From Candidatus Wallbacteria bacterium (GTDB lineage Bacteria > Muiribacteriota > JAQTZZ01): a stretch of DNA of 64,000 bases. Positions 17,448 to 25,680 of the stretch are shown piece after piece (position 1 is the stretch's first letter; each line of letters begins with the position of its first letter). The stretch covers positions 81,861 through 145,860 of the forward strand of contig JAQTZZ010000008.1 in NCBI GenBank assembly GCA_028687545.1, given 5' to 3'. Made by a program: the position numbers and the translations under genes. The notes under the pieces were generated by a model that did no database searches, was not told where the DNA came from, and saw only the letters and a program-made list of their open reading frames with translations.

Positions 17448-17473
17448 GGGTGAAAGAAGAAACTCTTTCACCC
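17448..17473. other. Hairpin between dnaK and dnaJ
   Basis: The arms GGGTGAAAGA (17448-17457) and TCTTTCACCC (17464-17473) pair perfectly across a six-base loop. There is no long T run on the minus strand, so it is more likely an mRNA processing or attenuation structure that lowers dnaJ relative to dnaK than a full terminator. Confidence 0.6.
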
Positions 17474-17498
17474 TATTACCCAACGACTTATTTACTGT

Positions 17499-19361
17499 TT
17501 ACTGTTTTTTATCATCCACAGACTCAAATTCAGCATCCACCACTTTTTCGTCTTTTCCCTGACCATCTTCCTGGGCAGGCTGCTCAGGCTGAGGCCCGCC
17601 GGTCTGGGCTCCCGGCCCTCCTGCATTCACTTTGGAATAGATAATTTCTGCCAGTTTATGGCTGGCCTGAGCCAGTTTCTCCATTTTCTTCTTGAGCAGA
17701 TCCTTATCTGTGGAGTTGAGGGATTTCTTCAGGTCTTCAATCGCTGCTTCGATCTTGGTTTTTTCCTCTGCAGGAAGCTTGTCGCCATATTCCCTGAGCG
17801 ATTTTTCAGTGGTATAAATCAAGGTGTCAGCCTGATTCTTTGTTTCTATCGTTTCTCTGCGCTTTTTGTCGGCATCGGAATTGGCTTCAGCATCCTTCAG
17901 CATTCTCTGGATCTCGTCCTCAGCCAGGCCGTCGGAGACTTCAATCTTGATTTTCTGCTCTTTGCCTGTTCCCAGATCCTTGGCAGAAACATGGATGATG
18001 CCGTTAGCGTCAATGTCGAAAGTCACTTCGATCTGTGGCATGCCTCGCGGTGCGCTCGGAATGCCGATCAGGTCGAACTTGGCGAGTGTCTTGTTGTCTG
18101 AAGCCATCTCGCGCTCGCCCTGCAGCACATGCACGGTGACAGCGGACTGGTTGTCATCCGCAGTGGAGAAGATCTGGCTCTTCCTGCAGGGAACAGTTGT
18201 ATTGCGCTGGATAATCTTGGTGAACACTCCGCCCAGGGTCTCGATGCCGAGGGAAAGAGGGGTCACGTCCAGGAGCAGAATATCCTTGACTTCACCGGCG
18301 AGCACTGCTCCCTGAATCGCAGCTCCCACAGCCACACATTCATCGGGGTTGATGTTCTTGTTGGGTTCTTTGCCGAAAAATTCCTTCACAAGCGCAACCA
18401 CTGCCGGCATCCTGGTCTGGCCTCCCACAAGAATCACTTCGTGCAGGTCGGATGGATTGAGGCCGGCATCGGATAAAGCGCGCTTCATAGGTGCCTTGGT
18501 CCTCTCCAGCAGGTCTTCGGTCAGGCTTTCGAGTTTGGCGCGGGTCAGCTTCATTTCCAGATGCTTGGGGCCGTTGGCGTCTGCGGTGATATAAGGCAGA
18601 TTGATCGTGGCTTCCATTACTGTGGACAGCTCTATCTTTGTTTTCTCCGCCTCGTCCTTCAGCCTCTGCAAGGCTTTGGCATCGCTTGTCAGGTCAATGC
18701 CCTGATCTTTTTTGAATTCAGTCACCATCCAGTCGATGATCTTCTGGTCAAAATCGTCGCCGCCGAGATGCGTGTCTCCTGAAGTTGATTTCACTTCGAA
18801 CACACCGTCCCCGACTTCCAGGATGGAAACATCGAACGTTCCGCCGCCCAGATCGTACACCAGAATCTTATGATCCTTCTTTTTGTCCAGTCCGTATGCC
18901 AGGGACGAAGCAGTGGGTTCATTGATGATTCTGAGGACTTCCAGGCCGGCGATCCTGCCTGCGTCGCGGGTGGCTTTGCGCTGAGCGTCGTTGAAGTAGG
19001 CGGGCACAGTGATCACGGCTTTGGTGACCTTTTCGCCCAGGAAGGATTCTGCGTCAGCCTTCAGTTTCTGCAGGATCATAGCCGAGATTTCCTGCGGCGT
19101 GTATTGCTTGTCGTCGATTTTTACAAAAAAGTCGGTATCACCCATGTGACGCTTGATGGAGCGGACTGTACGCTCAGGATTGAGCACAGCCTGCTTCTTG
19201 GCGACCACACCGCACAGCCGCTCGCCTGTTTTGGAAAACGCCAAAATCGAAGGGGTCGTTCTGCCGCCTTCGACATTAGGGATGACGTGGGTTTCGCCGC
19301 CCTCCATGTAAGCCACGCAGGAGTTAGTAGTTCCGAGATCGATTCCAATGATTTTGCTCAT
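17499..19361 (-). CDS. dnaK: Chaperone DnaK (Hsp70)
   Basis: The protein is 620 residues long. The nucleotide-binding domain starts [18 protein letters not shown] and contains [23 protein letters not shown]. The linker [16 protein letters not shown] and the substrate-binding domain follow. The C-terminus [16 protein letters not shown] is the GrpE/DnaJ-linked acidic tail typical of bacterial DnaK. It is 13 bases after grpE, so the two are co-transcribed. Confidence 0.98.
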   Translation of the reverse strand: MSKIIGIDLGTTNSCVAYMEGGETHVIPNVEGGRTTPSILAFSKTGERLCGVVAKKQAVLNPERTVRSIKRHMGDTDFFVKIDDKQYTPQEISAMILQKLKADAESFLGEKVTKAVITVPAYFNDAQRKATRDAGRIAGLEVLRIINEPTASSLAYGLDKKKDHKILVYDLGGGTFDVSILEVGDGVFEVKSTSGDTHLGGDDFDQKIIDWMVTEFKKDQGIDLTSDAKALQRLKDEAEKTKIELSTVMEATINLPYITADANGPKHLEMKLTRAKLESLTEDLLERTKAPMKRALSDAGLNPSDLHEVILVGGQTRMPAVVALVKEFFGKEPNKNINPDECVAVGAAIQGAVLAGEVKDILLLDVTPLSLGIETLGGVFTKIIQRNTTVPCRKSQIFSTADDNQSAVTVHVLQGEREMASDNKTLAKFDLIGIPSAPRGMPQIEVTFDIDANGIIHVSAKDLGTGKEQKIKIEVSDGLAEDEIQRMLKDAEANSDADKKRRETIETKNQADTLIYTTEKSLREYGDKLPAEEKTKIEAAIEDLKKSLNSTDKDLLKKKMEKLAQASHKLAEIIYSKVNAGGPGAQTGGPQPEQPAQEDGQGKDEKVVDAEFESVDDKKQ

Positions 19362-19374
19362 GTCAGCCTCCTAT

Positions 19375-20343
19375 TTAATGATTTTCTGATTGGGTCTGCT
19401 CTATCTTTGGTTTGCCCGCAGCCACCCTTACCAGGGCTGAACGGAGCACACTCTCCCGATAGAAATAACCTTTTTTAAAGATTTCAGTGATCGTGCCTTC
19501 ATCCCTGCCTGACTCCAGATCCTGAGCCAGTGCTTCGTGAAAAACAGGGTCAAAAGGCTTGTCAATCACTTCCATCTCTTTCACCTGATTGTCTGAGAAT
19601 ATTTTTTTAAGCCTGTCCCAGACCAGACTTACTCCTTTGAAATGCATGCTTTTTTCGCAGTCCAGCTCCTTGCGCGACTGATTCAGCGCTTCTTCGAGGT
19701 TGTCAGCCACTTCCAGGAGATCGCAAAGCAGTTTTTTATTGGCTGTCTGCGCGATCTCATCCTTCTCCTTTGTCAGCCTCTCCCGCATCCTGGTGTAATC
19801 CTTCTTGAGGCTTCTGGACATTTCCAGGTATTCTTCTGAGAGTTTCCTGTACTTATCAAGCTCTGCCTTAAGGGCCTCGCGTTCCTTTTTATCGAATGAA
19901 GCCGTCCTGTATTGCTCCAGCATCAGGGAAAACATGCCTTCTGCCGACTGCCTGACAATCTTCTCGATCTCGGCGCAGGAATTGTATGTCTCTTCAAAGC
20001 ATTTTTCCAGGTCAGGCAAGGCTTTGCATTCAGAAAGACGGGTCTTGAAATCTTCCACAAAGCCGTTCAAATCATTGCCTTTTTTCAGGTTGTCCAGGAT
20101 GCTGGCAAGATATTTCCCGGCCTGTTCGCGGGAGAGGTCCGCAGGAAGCACTCCTGACTCCAGGATTTTCTTTTTCAGGTCATCCATTCCGTTCTGGTCC
20201 TGAAGAAAGGCATCAAAATTCCGCTTCAGTTCCTCGAGCCTGGGCTTGTTTTTTTCGATCAGTTCAGTCACTGCCCCGTTAAACTTTTCCATATCTGCAG
20301 GCGCTTCTGTTGTGTCTTCTTTTTTCAAAAGATTGTCGCTCAT
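19375..20343 (-). CDS. grpE: GrpE nucleotide exchange factor with a long N-terminal extension
   Basis: GrpE releases ADP from DnaK. The conserved core is in the last half (about 165-310): KKLLCDLLEVADNLEEALNQ, then KPFDPVFHEAL, then FKKGYFYRESVLRSALVRVA. Total length is 322 residues, whereas GrpE is usually near 180-210. The extra roughly 130 residues at the N-terminus are helical, charged and contain several Cys. The extension is open in one frame and the neighbouring spacing is normal, so it looks like part of the protein. I see no CIRCE operator (TTAGCACTC-N9-GAGTGCTAA) upstream. Confidence 0.93.
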   Translation of the reverse strand: MSDNLLKKEDTTEAPADMEKFNGAVTELIEKNKPRLEELKRNFDAFLQDQNGMDDLKKKILESGVLPADLSREQAGKYLASILDNLKKGNDLNGFVEDFKTRLSECKALPDLEKCFEETYNSCAEIEKIVRQSAEGMFSLMLEQYRTASFDKKEREALKAELDKYRKLSEEYLEMSRSLKKDYTRMRERLTKEKDEIAQTANKKLLCDLLEVADNLEEALNQSRKELDCEKSMHFKGVSLVWDRLKKIFSDNQVKEMEVIDKPFDPVFHEALAQDLESGRDEGTITEIFKKGYFYRESVLRSALVRVAAGKPKIEQTQSENH

Positions 20344-20500
20344 GCCAAAACCTCCTGACTGTCCGCATTAATTTTAGCAATCCCTGTGCCTGGAGGCTGG
20401 AAGACTTGAGCTTTCTGGAGAAATGATTTTCCGGAGGCTGCTGACTGGGGATTATTTCCCCAGAAAGGATGGAAAACAATCAGAATTTTTCTACAAATAA

Positions 20501-20529
20501 AAAAGCTGGAGGTCAATCCTCCAGCTTTT
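20501..20529 (-). terminator. Rho-independent terminator downstream of the 20554-21051 gene
   Basis: AAAAGCTGGAGG (20501-20512) and CCTCCAGCTTTT (20518-20529) pair perfectly across a five-base loop. On the minus strand the stem is followed by a T-rich run. It separates the small exported protein from grpE. Confidence 0.88.
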
Positions 20530-20553
20530 TGAGATCGCACTTTGATTATTTGA

Positions 20554-21051
20554 TCAGAGGTTGCCTTCGTACTGGATTTCTTTTGTTTCCCCTGCCTGGT
20601 TGACCATATCCAGGGCAAAAGCCACTTCATTGTTGATGTTGATAAAAAAACCAGTGGTGACTTTGAAATCCTTATACTGCTTCTTGTAGAGAATGTCCTT
20701 GATCTTGTCCTGGGCTGCCAGGATGTCGGAGATGATCTGCTGGTCCTGGGTGCTGAAGGCATAGGGCCAGGAGCTGCCGTCGGTTTTGGAGAAGAAAATG
20801 CAGGCGCTCCCGTCATTCAGAGTCCAGAGGAAACCGGTACCGAGATCAGTCTGGATCGCGTTCAGGGATTCCTTCTGTCCGTCTGTGGCCGAAGGAAGCT
20901 GGGCTTTGAGGTAATCGGATACATTTGATCTCAGTTCTGCGGCGACTGTTCCGGCCTTTTCACCCCACGGCCAGGGAAAGTTGAAACGCGGATCAGCCAT
21001 AAGCGGAAGCGAAACATACAGGATTGCCAGCGCTATGATCAGTCTCTTCAA
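20554..21051 (-). CDS. Exported protein of unknown function
   Basis: I chose the TTG at 21051 because it follows GGGGAGGAGCC closely and starts directly at a signal peptide (LKRLIIALAILYVSLPLMA). Upstream in-frame ATGs would add 33 residues that spoil the signal peptide. The 165-residue product has an aromatic region (DPRFNFPWPWGEKAG) and no recognised domain. It has its own terminator, and its 5' flank faces the MITE-like element C, with divergent argF beyond. Confidence 0.65.
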   Translation of the reverse strand: MKRLIIALAILYVSLPLMADPRFNFPWPWGEKAGTVAAELRSNVSDYLKAQLPSATDGQKESLNAIQTDLGTGFLWTLNDGSACIFFSKTDGSSWPYAFSTQDQQIISDILAAQDKIKDILYKKQYKDFKVTTGFFININNEVAFALDMVNQAGETKEIQYEGNL

Positions 21052-21168
21052 GGCTCCTCCCCGATGTATTATTGAATGAATAATACCCGGGGATCGCGGA
21101 GAGTCAAGAGCTTTGAAGGATTTTTTTTGTATCTTTCCGTATCTTATCATCCTGGAAAACGCCTCATC

Positions 21169-21279
21169 CTAGTGGAGTGTTAACAGAGTTTTGTCAGACA
21201 GCCAGTTGGCTTGATCCGGTCACTAACATGATTTATCAAGCGCTGGCCAAGCATTAAAACTATGTTTACAGTCCACTAG
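21169..21279. mobile_element. MITE-like element C, 111 bp with imperfect terminal inverted repeats
   Basis: The ends CTAGTGGAGTGTTAACAGAG and (reverse complement of the right end) CTAGTGGACTGTAAACATAG match at 17 of 20 positions, with further pairing inward. The terminal CTAGTGG is shared with element B at 30611. The interior has no gene. The right end finishes four bases before the TTGACA of the argF promoter. Confidence 0.65.
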
Positions 21280-21283
21280 TTCC

Positions 21284-21313
21284 TTGACAATCCCGTGGGC
21301 ACAATGATAGATT
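21284..21313 (+). promoter_or_regulatory. Probable argF promoter
   Basis: A perfect TTGACA (21284-21289) is followed after 18 bases by TAGATT (21308-21313). The start site would be near 21320, leaving a short leader with the ribosome binding site AGGAGG before the argF ATG. No ARG-box operator was recognised. Confidence 0.6.
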
Positions 21314-21339
21314 AACCCAAATCATTAACAGGAGGACTC

Positions 21340-22284
21340 ATGCCCTTCAATCTCAAAGGACGCAGCCTTCTCTCTCTCATGGAGTACACACCAGCGGAAA
21401 TCGAATACCTGCTAGACCTTTCCGCTACTTTAAAGCAAAATAAGCGGATGGGAATTCTGGGTAATGCCTTGAACAGAAAAAACATTGCCCTGATTTTCGA
21501 AAAAGCTTCCACACGCACCCGTTGCGCATTTGTAGCAGCTGTCGTGGATGAAGGCGGACATGCCGAATATCTTTCCAAGAATGACATCCAGCTCGGCAAG
21601 AAAGAATCAGTTGAAGATACCGCAAGAGTGCTCGGCCGTTATTTCGACGGCATCCAGTTCCGCGGCTTCTCCCAGGAAGTGGTGGAAAAGCTTGCTAAAT
21701 ACGCGGGCGTGCCGGTCTGGAACGGACTGACTGACATGTTCCACCCCACCCAGGTATTGGCCGACCTGCTGACTGTGAAGGAAAAATTCGGTACATTACG
21801 CGGGATCAAGTTCGTCTACTGCGGCGACGGCCGCAACAACATGGGCAACACACTGCTGATCGGCTGCGCCAAGATGGGCATGACCTTCGGCATGGCAGCT
21901 CCACGCGAACTCTGGCCTGAAGAGAAACTGATCCAGTATGCGAACAGCGTGGCCATGGAAACCGGTGCAGTGATCGAGTTCGGCGAGGACCCGAAAAAAG
22001 TGGCCAAGGGAGCTGACGTACTCTACACGGACGTCTGGGTCTCGATGGGCGAAGAAGACAAGCCAGGCATCAAGGAGCGCGTGGAAAAGCTGCGGCCCTA
22101 TCAGGTGAACATGGCTCTGATCAAGGCTACAGGCAAGGAGCACCCGATCTTTTTGCACTGCCTGCCCGCAGTCCACGAGAACGAAGTCAGCCACGAGCTG
22201 TTCGAGAGCAAATATTCCTTTGTCTTCGACCAGGCCGAAAACCGCCTGCACACGATCAAGGCTGTAATGGTGGCGACCGTATAG
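21340..22284 (+). CDS. argF: Ornithine carbamoyltransferase
   Basis: This enzyme forms citrulline from carbamoyl phosphate and ornithine in arginine synthesis, or runs the reverse reaction in the arginine deiminase pathway. The carbamoyl phosphate site S57-TRTR61 is in [15 protein letters not shown] follows in [11 protein letters not shown], and the ornithine-specific HCLPA is in [14 protein letters not shown]. Length (314) is standard. No other arg genes are adjacent, so direction of use cannot be told. The ribosome binding site is ACAGGAGGACTC. Confidence 0.96.
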   Translation: MPFNLKGRSLLSLMEYTPAEIEYLLDLSATLKQNKRMGILGNALNRKNIALIFEKASTRTRCAFVAAVVDEGGHAEYLSKNDIQLGKKESVEDTARVLGRYFDGIQFRGFSQEVVEKLAKYAGVPVWNGLTDMFHPTQVLADLLTVKEKFGTLRGIKFVYCGDGRNNMGNTLLIGCAKMGMTFGMAAPRELWPEEKLIQYANSVAMETGAVIEFGEDPKKVAKGADVLYTDVWVSMGEEDKPGIKERVEKLRPYQVNMALIKATGKEHPIFLHCLPAVHENEVSHELFESKYSFVFDQAENRLHTIKAVMVATV

Positions 22285-22324
22285 AAGCTGTTAAGTCCGA
22301 ACCTCGTGAGGACTTTACAGCTTC
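22284..22324 (+). other. Long hairpin right after the argF stop
   Basis: GAAGCTGT-T-AAGTCC (from 22284) pairs with GGACTT-T-ACAGCTTC (to 22324), with one T-T mismatch. No T run follows, so it may protect the 3' end of the mRNA rather than end transcription; a classical terminator follows 40 bases later. Confidence 0.6.
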
Positions 22325-22362
22325 TTACCCCCGAAGCGTCCTAAAGGATGAGAACTTCAAGC

Positions 22363-22388
22363 AAAACCCGTCGTATGGCGGGTTTTTT
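22363..22388 (+). terminator. Rho-independent terminator of argF
   Basis: AAAACCCG (22363-22370) pairs with CGGGTTTT (22379-22386) across an eight-base loop. The T run that completes the right arm continues for six bases in total. Confidence 0.85.
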
Positions 22389-22426
22389 ATTGTAAGATAA
22401 CGTAGCGCGCTGATCTGCAAACATAC

Positions 22427-22455
22427 TTGACAAATAGCCGTCTATTTGGTAAATA
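22427..22455 (+). promoter_or_regulatory. Promoter with an internal palindrome, for the AAA/DUF4143 gene
   Basis: TTGACA (22427-22432) and TAAATA (22450-22455) are 17 bases apart. Between and overlapping them lies the inverted repeat CAAATAG-CCGT-CTATTTG (22431-22448), placed where a bound repressor would block polymerase. The ATG at 22463 is only seven bases beyond the -10 box, so the mRNA is probably leaderless. Confidence 0.6.
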
Positions 22456-22462
22456 TACTTGC

Positions 22463-23605
22463 ATGATTAAAAGACCTTACTGGCTTTCCCTCATCCATGC
22501 GGCCTGGAGCAAGAGACCGCTTGTCTGGCTTTCAGGAGTGCGCCGCGTCGGCAAAACAACTCTGACAAAAATGCTGGCCGGAGCCGTCTGCCTGAACTGC
22601 GACCTGCCATCCGACGAACGGCGACTGGAAGACCCTGAGCATTTTCTGAGTTCATTGCCCCAGGATGGAATTCTGATACTTGATGAAATCCATCGTTTGA
22701 AAGATCCTTCCAGGGTCATGAAGATTGCAGCCGATGTTTTTCCCAGACTGCACGTTCTGGCAACAGGCTCATCCACTCTTGCGGCAACAGGAAAGTTCCG
22801 CGACAGCCTGACCGGACGAAAAACAGTTGTCAATCTGACTCCCGTGCTCTGGACGGAGTGCGCTGACGGCTTCTCCACCATGGATCTGGACCGCCGCCTG
22901 TTGAACGGGGGCCTTCCGGAGCAGCTGCTGGCGGAAAAACCCGATCATGCTTTTTTCAGCGAATGGCTGGACGGTTTTTATGCCCGGGATATTCAGGAAC
23001 TTTTCGGAATCAGGGAAAGAACCGGATTTCTGAATCTTCTGCGTCTCATGCTGCGGCAGAGCGGCGGCACAGTTGATTATTCAGCCCTTTCCCGGGAATG
23101 CGACCTCAGCAGGCCGACAGTGAAAGCTCATCTGGAAGCCATGTCCGTAGCCTGCGCGCTGTTCGCGCTTCCTCCCTTTCATGGTGGAGGGCGTCGCGAG
23201 CAGCTCAAAAGGCCAAAAGTGTATGCCTTTGATACCGGGTTCGTTTCCTTTGTCCGCGGATCTTCAGAAATCCGCGACACAGACCGCGGTCTGCTCTGGG
23301 AGCACCTGGTTCTTGATGCATTGCGTACTTCGGCTGGTGAGCATGGACTCGGATACTGGCGCGACAAATCAGGCCGGGAAGTGGACTTTGTGCTCAGCCG
23401 CGGCCGAAAGGTCGAAGCCTTTGAGTGCAAGATCAACCCTGATCGTCTTGAGACTGAGTCCCTGAGAGTTTTCCGGGGTTTCTACCCGGATGGAGACAAT
23501 TTCGTCGTATCTCCCGGGACAGTCAAGCCATATGTCCGCACTCTAGATGGGATGACCGTCCATTTTGTCGGCTGCCGCGAACTGCTGGAAAAATCCTGGA
23601 ATTGA
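22463..23605 (+). CDS. AAA ATPase with a DUF4143 C-terminal domain
   Basis: The 380-residue protein has Walker A GVRRVGKTTL near residue 26 and Walker B GILILDEIHRLKDP near 78, followed by a sensor TGSSTLA. The C-terminal half is DUF4143-like, with LLWEHLVLDALR and the nuclease-fold-like YWRDKSGREVDFVLSRGRKVEAFECKI. The family is widespread in accessory regions, and its function is not established. The ATG at 22463 is chosen over one 36 bases upstream because the promoter -35 box overlaps the upstream choice. It stands alone and opens a small accessory segment. Confidence 0.85.
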   Translation: MIKRPYWLSLIHAAWSKRPLVWLSGVRRVGKTTLTKMLAGAVCLNCDLPSDERRLEDPEHFLSSLPQDGILILDEIHRLKDPSRVMKIAADVFPRLHVLATGSSTLAATGKFRDSLTGRKTVVNLTPVLWTECADGFSTMDLDRRLLNGGLPEQLLAEKPDHAFFSEWLDGFYARDIQELFGIRERTGFLNLLRLMLRQSGGTVDYSALSRECDLSRPTVKAHLEAMSVACALFALPPFHGGGRREQLKRPKVYAFDTGFVSFVRGSSEIRDTDRGLLWEHLVLDALRTSAGEHGLGYWRDKSGREVDFVLSRGRKVEAFECKINPDRLETESLRVFRGFYPDGDNFVVSPGTVKPYVRTLDGMTVHFVGCRELLEKSWN

Positions 23606-23901
23606 AGTGCACTATGGTAATGCTCTCCGATTTTTCCACGATTTTCGGCAAAAAAGCCCTGTAGCTCAATTGTAGGACATCTGAAGGACACTGCAGGTCG
23701 ATTTTTAGCAGCTAACTCATGATTTACCCGGGCGGTTGTAATCCAATAATCAGTTGAGTGGAGAAAAAATACTGGCTCGAAACCGTCAAAATTCATCAGA
23801 AAACCTCAAATTGACAGAATTATCCTGATTTCAATAAACTGTTAACAATATCGGCAGGTTTCATAAGATATTATTTAACAACCTTCAACCCAGGAGGCGC
23901 A
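23606..23901. other. Intergenic stretch, no gene seen
   Basis: I find no convincing coding frame, RNA gene, strong hairpin or consensus promoter in these 296 bases between the ATPase gene and the next small gene. It is AT-richer toward its right end. A degraded accessory gene is possible but not supported. Confidence 0.5.
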
Positions 23902-24255
23902 ATGCATGAAAAGATAATTCAAACCATTTATCATCACTACTTCTATCTTCCCATTATTTCCGCTTTCTTCGCATATCTTTTCGCTATCTGGCTGAGAATC
24001 TGTCCAAACCGAACTGCCTTTTTCATATTGTTAACTCCCAGCGACGATAAATTCGAGAAATTGCACAAGTACAATTACGCTGTCTTTATCGTATTCTACA
24101 TCTTGAAGCGTATTTCCCAGTCAATTTTCGAGTGGAATGGGCTGCTGATGCTGTCTCCTGCATCAATTGAACTAACTGTGAGAGCAATCAGGAATCCCAA
24201 GTCCTCTCAGTATAAAATAATGGCAAAACAAATTAGGAACCTTGAGAAGAGCTGA
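23902..24255 (+). CDS. Small membrane protein of unknown function
   Basis: The 117-residue protein has one clear membrane helix (YFYLPIISAFFAYLFAIWL) near residues 12-30 and possibly a weaker one later. It is preceded by a good ribosome binding site (CCAGGAGGCGCA) before the ATG. No domain is recognised. Low GC and position in the toxin-antitoxin segment suggest acquired DNA. The PIN toxin gene starts 21 bases later but appears to have its own promoter. Confidence 0.6.
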   Translation: MHEKIIQTIYHHYFYLPIISAFFAYLFAIWLRICPNRTAFFILLTPSDDKFEKLHKYNYAVFIVFYILKRISQSIFEWNGLLMLSPASIELTVRAIRNPKSSQYKIMAKQIRNLEKS

Positions 24256-24270
24256 AATTTTTTGTAAAAT
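24242..24270 (+). promoter_or_regulatory. Promoter of the PIN toxin gene, probably leaderless
   Basis: TTGAGA (24242-24247) and TAAAAT (24265-24270) are 17 bases apart. The ATG lies six bases after the -10 box and no ribosome binding site precedes it, so transcription should begin at or next to the start codon. Confidence 0.55.
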
Positions 24271-24276
24271 GATAAG

Positions 24277-24732
24277 ATGTCAAAATTAAAACGACTTTAT
24301 ATTGATACTTCCGTGTTCGGAGGAGTATTTGACGTTGAATTTCAAAAGATCAGCAGAGCCTTTTTTGACCAGGCTGCAAAAAATACGTTTATTCTGACAA
24401 CCTCCGAACTGGTGCGACAGGAAATCCAAGCAGCTCCGAAAGAAGTGATTGCTTTTTTCGATAACATGCTTGGAGCTTGTGAACTTGTTGATGTCACCCG
24501 TGAGGCTTATGAACTGCAGCAGGCCTATTTCAAAGCAGGAATCCTTTCCAGAAGACACTTTGACGATGCTCTCCATGTGGCAATCTGCACTTCTTCGGGA
24601 TGTAACGGGATTATCAGCTGGAATCTCAAGCACATTGTTCATTACCAGAAGATTCCGAAATACAATGCCGTCAATGTTCTCAAAGGATACCAGGCTATTT
24701 TTATTCATTCTCCGCAGGAGGTATGTGGATGA
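24277..24732 (+). CDS. PIN-domain toxin (VapC-like ribonuclease)
   Basis: The protein is 151 residues long. The PIN catalytic acids are visible: D10 in LYIDTSVFGG, E44 or E49 in TSELVRQEI, and D96/D97 in RRHFDDALHVAI, followed by the ISWNLKHI segment. PIN toxins are Mg-dependent RNases that cut tRNA, rRNA or mRNA. The partner gene overlaps its stop by four bases (ATGA). The toxin-first order is less usual than the antitoxin-first VapBC arrangement. Confidence 0.85.
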   Translation: MSKLKRLYIDTSVFGGVFDVEFQKISRAFFDQAAKNTFILTTSELVRQEIQAAPKEVIAFFDNMLGACELVDVTREAYELQQAYFKAGILSRRHFDDALHVAICTSSGCNGIISWNLKHIVHYQKIPKYNAVNVLKGYQAIFIHSPQEVCG

Positions 24733-24935
24733 AAAAGGATTTTGATTGCGTACAGTTAAAGAGGCGGGGAGCTGAAATGGTCTGGAAAAAGATCAAGGAT
24801 ATGAGCATTGATGAGCAATTGCTGTTCTGGAAAAAAGGAACCGATGAGCTGAGAATGCTGCAGAAAAAAAGCAAGGCAAAAGTTACTCGCGCCAGACTGG
24901 CTGAGACAAAACCGCCTTGTCGTAAAGCATCATAA
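24729..24935 (+). CDS. Probable antitoxin partner of the PIN toxin
   Basis: The start at 24729 gives MKKDFDCVQLKRRGAEMVWK, 68 residues, with GGAGG seven bases upstream and an ATGA overlap with the toxin stop. The pattern DCVxLKRRGAE...EELLFW-like is one I remember beside PIN toxins as a small helical partner. No AbrB or MetJ DNA-binding motif is obvious, so autoregulation by this protein is uncertain. Confidence 0.65.
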   Translation: MKKDFDCVQLKRRGAEMVWKKIKDMSIDEQLLFWKKGTDELRMLQKKSKAKVTRARLAETKPPCRKAS

Positions 24936-24945
24936 CTTCCTCATG

Positions 24946-25302
24946 TCAAGAGAAAGATCCCAGCTCCAGCAGCAGCCCGAGCTTTTCCAGGACTTCTGCC
25001 GTGATCTCTTCCGGAAGCCTGCAGATGAATAGAGCCTTGCGTACTCGCCAGTCCAGACTGTGGACCTGATCTGAGAGAATTGCCCCCTCAATTTCAGAAA
25101 GATCCCCCGGAATCAGGACTTCGAAAGGATAGCTTTTGATTCTGGAGGTTATCGGGCAGAATATCGCCAGTCCGGTTTTTTCATTATATAAAAATGGTGA
25201 CAGCACCAGGGCAGGTCTGCGGCCTGAATACTCATGCCCGGCCTGGGGATCGAAACTGAGCCAGACAATGTCGCCACGCTCAGGTACGTATTTTATACCC
25301 AT
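24946..25302 (-). CDS. mazF: MazF/PemK-type endoribonuclease toxin
   Basis: MazF toxins cut single-stranded RNA at short motifs. The 118-residue protein begins MGIKYVPERGDIVWLSFDPQ and contains the conserved GHEYSGRRPALVLSP and ITSRIKSYPFEV segments, including the catalytic Arg in the GRRP region and Thr/Ser in ITS. I use the ATG at 25302, which overlaps the mazE stop (TGATG); the longer frame would run into mazE. It converges tail-to-tail with the PIN antitoxin gene, 10 bases apart. Confidence 0.93.
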   Translation of the reverse strand: MGIKYVPERGDIVWLSFDPQAGHEYSGRRPALVLSPFLYNEKTGLAIFCPITSRIKSYPFEVLIPGDLSEIEGAILSDQVHSLDWRVRKALFICRLPEEITAEVLEKLGLLLELGSFS

Positions 25303-25541
25303 CAGATAGCTTCCCTGCCGCGGGATTTTACTTCCCATTCTTCGGCATGCAGATTGTGCTTGTCGATTTTGCTCAACATTTCGTTGAGATCCATTTTTTT
25401 CTTCAGGGGAAGAATCATGATCCTTCCATCCTCAACCTGTACGTCAACAGCAGTCTCGCAGCCCACGCCCAATAGTTGCAGCAATGCCTTGGGCAACCGC
25501 AGAGCCAGGCTGTTCCCCCATTTCTGAATTTTAAGCACCAT
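25302..25541 (-). CDS. mazE: MazE-type antitoxin (AbrB fold)
   Basis: The 79-residue protein begins MVLKIQKWGNSLALRLPKAL, the classic MazE/AbrB DNA-binding start. A helical tail rich in Lys and Glu follows that would cover MazF. The start at 25541 follows AGGAGGGGAT and fits the family; an upstream frame would add 17 residues with no homology. MazE plus MazF normally repress their own promoter. Confidence 0.92.
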   Translation of the reverse strand: MVLKIQKWGNSLALRLPKALLQLLGVGCETAVDVQVEDGRIMILPLKKKMDLNEMLSKIDKHNLHAEEWEVKSRGREAI

Positions 25542-25680
25542 ATCCCCTCCTGTATCTACAATGATTATACATTTTAACCTGTAGGATGACAATCAATTTA
25601 TTACTTAGTACTGGAATGTATACAATTTAGGAATCAATTCCTATCTTGCAAGAAATTAAATTTGAGGGGTAATTTAAAAG

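Noticed and set aside
20344-20500. CIRCE/HrcA operator upstream of grpE
   Set aside because: No TTAGCACTC...GAGTGCTAA-like inverted repeat could be found.
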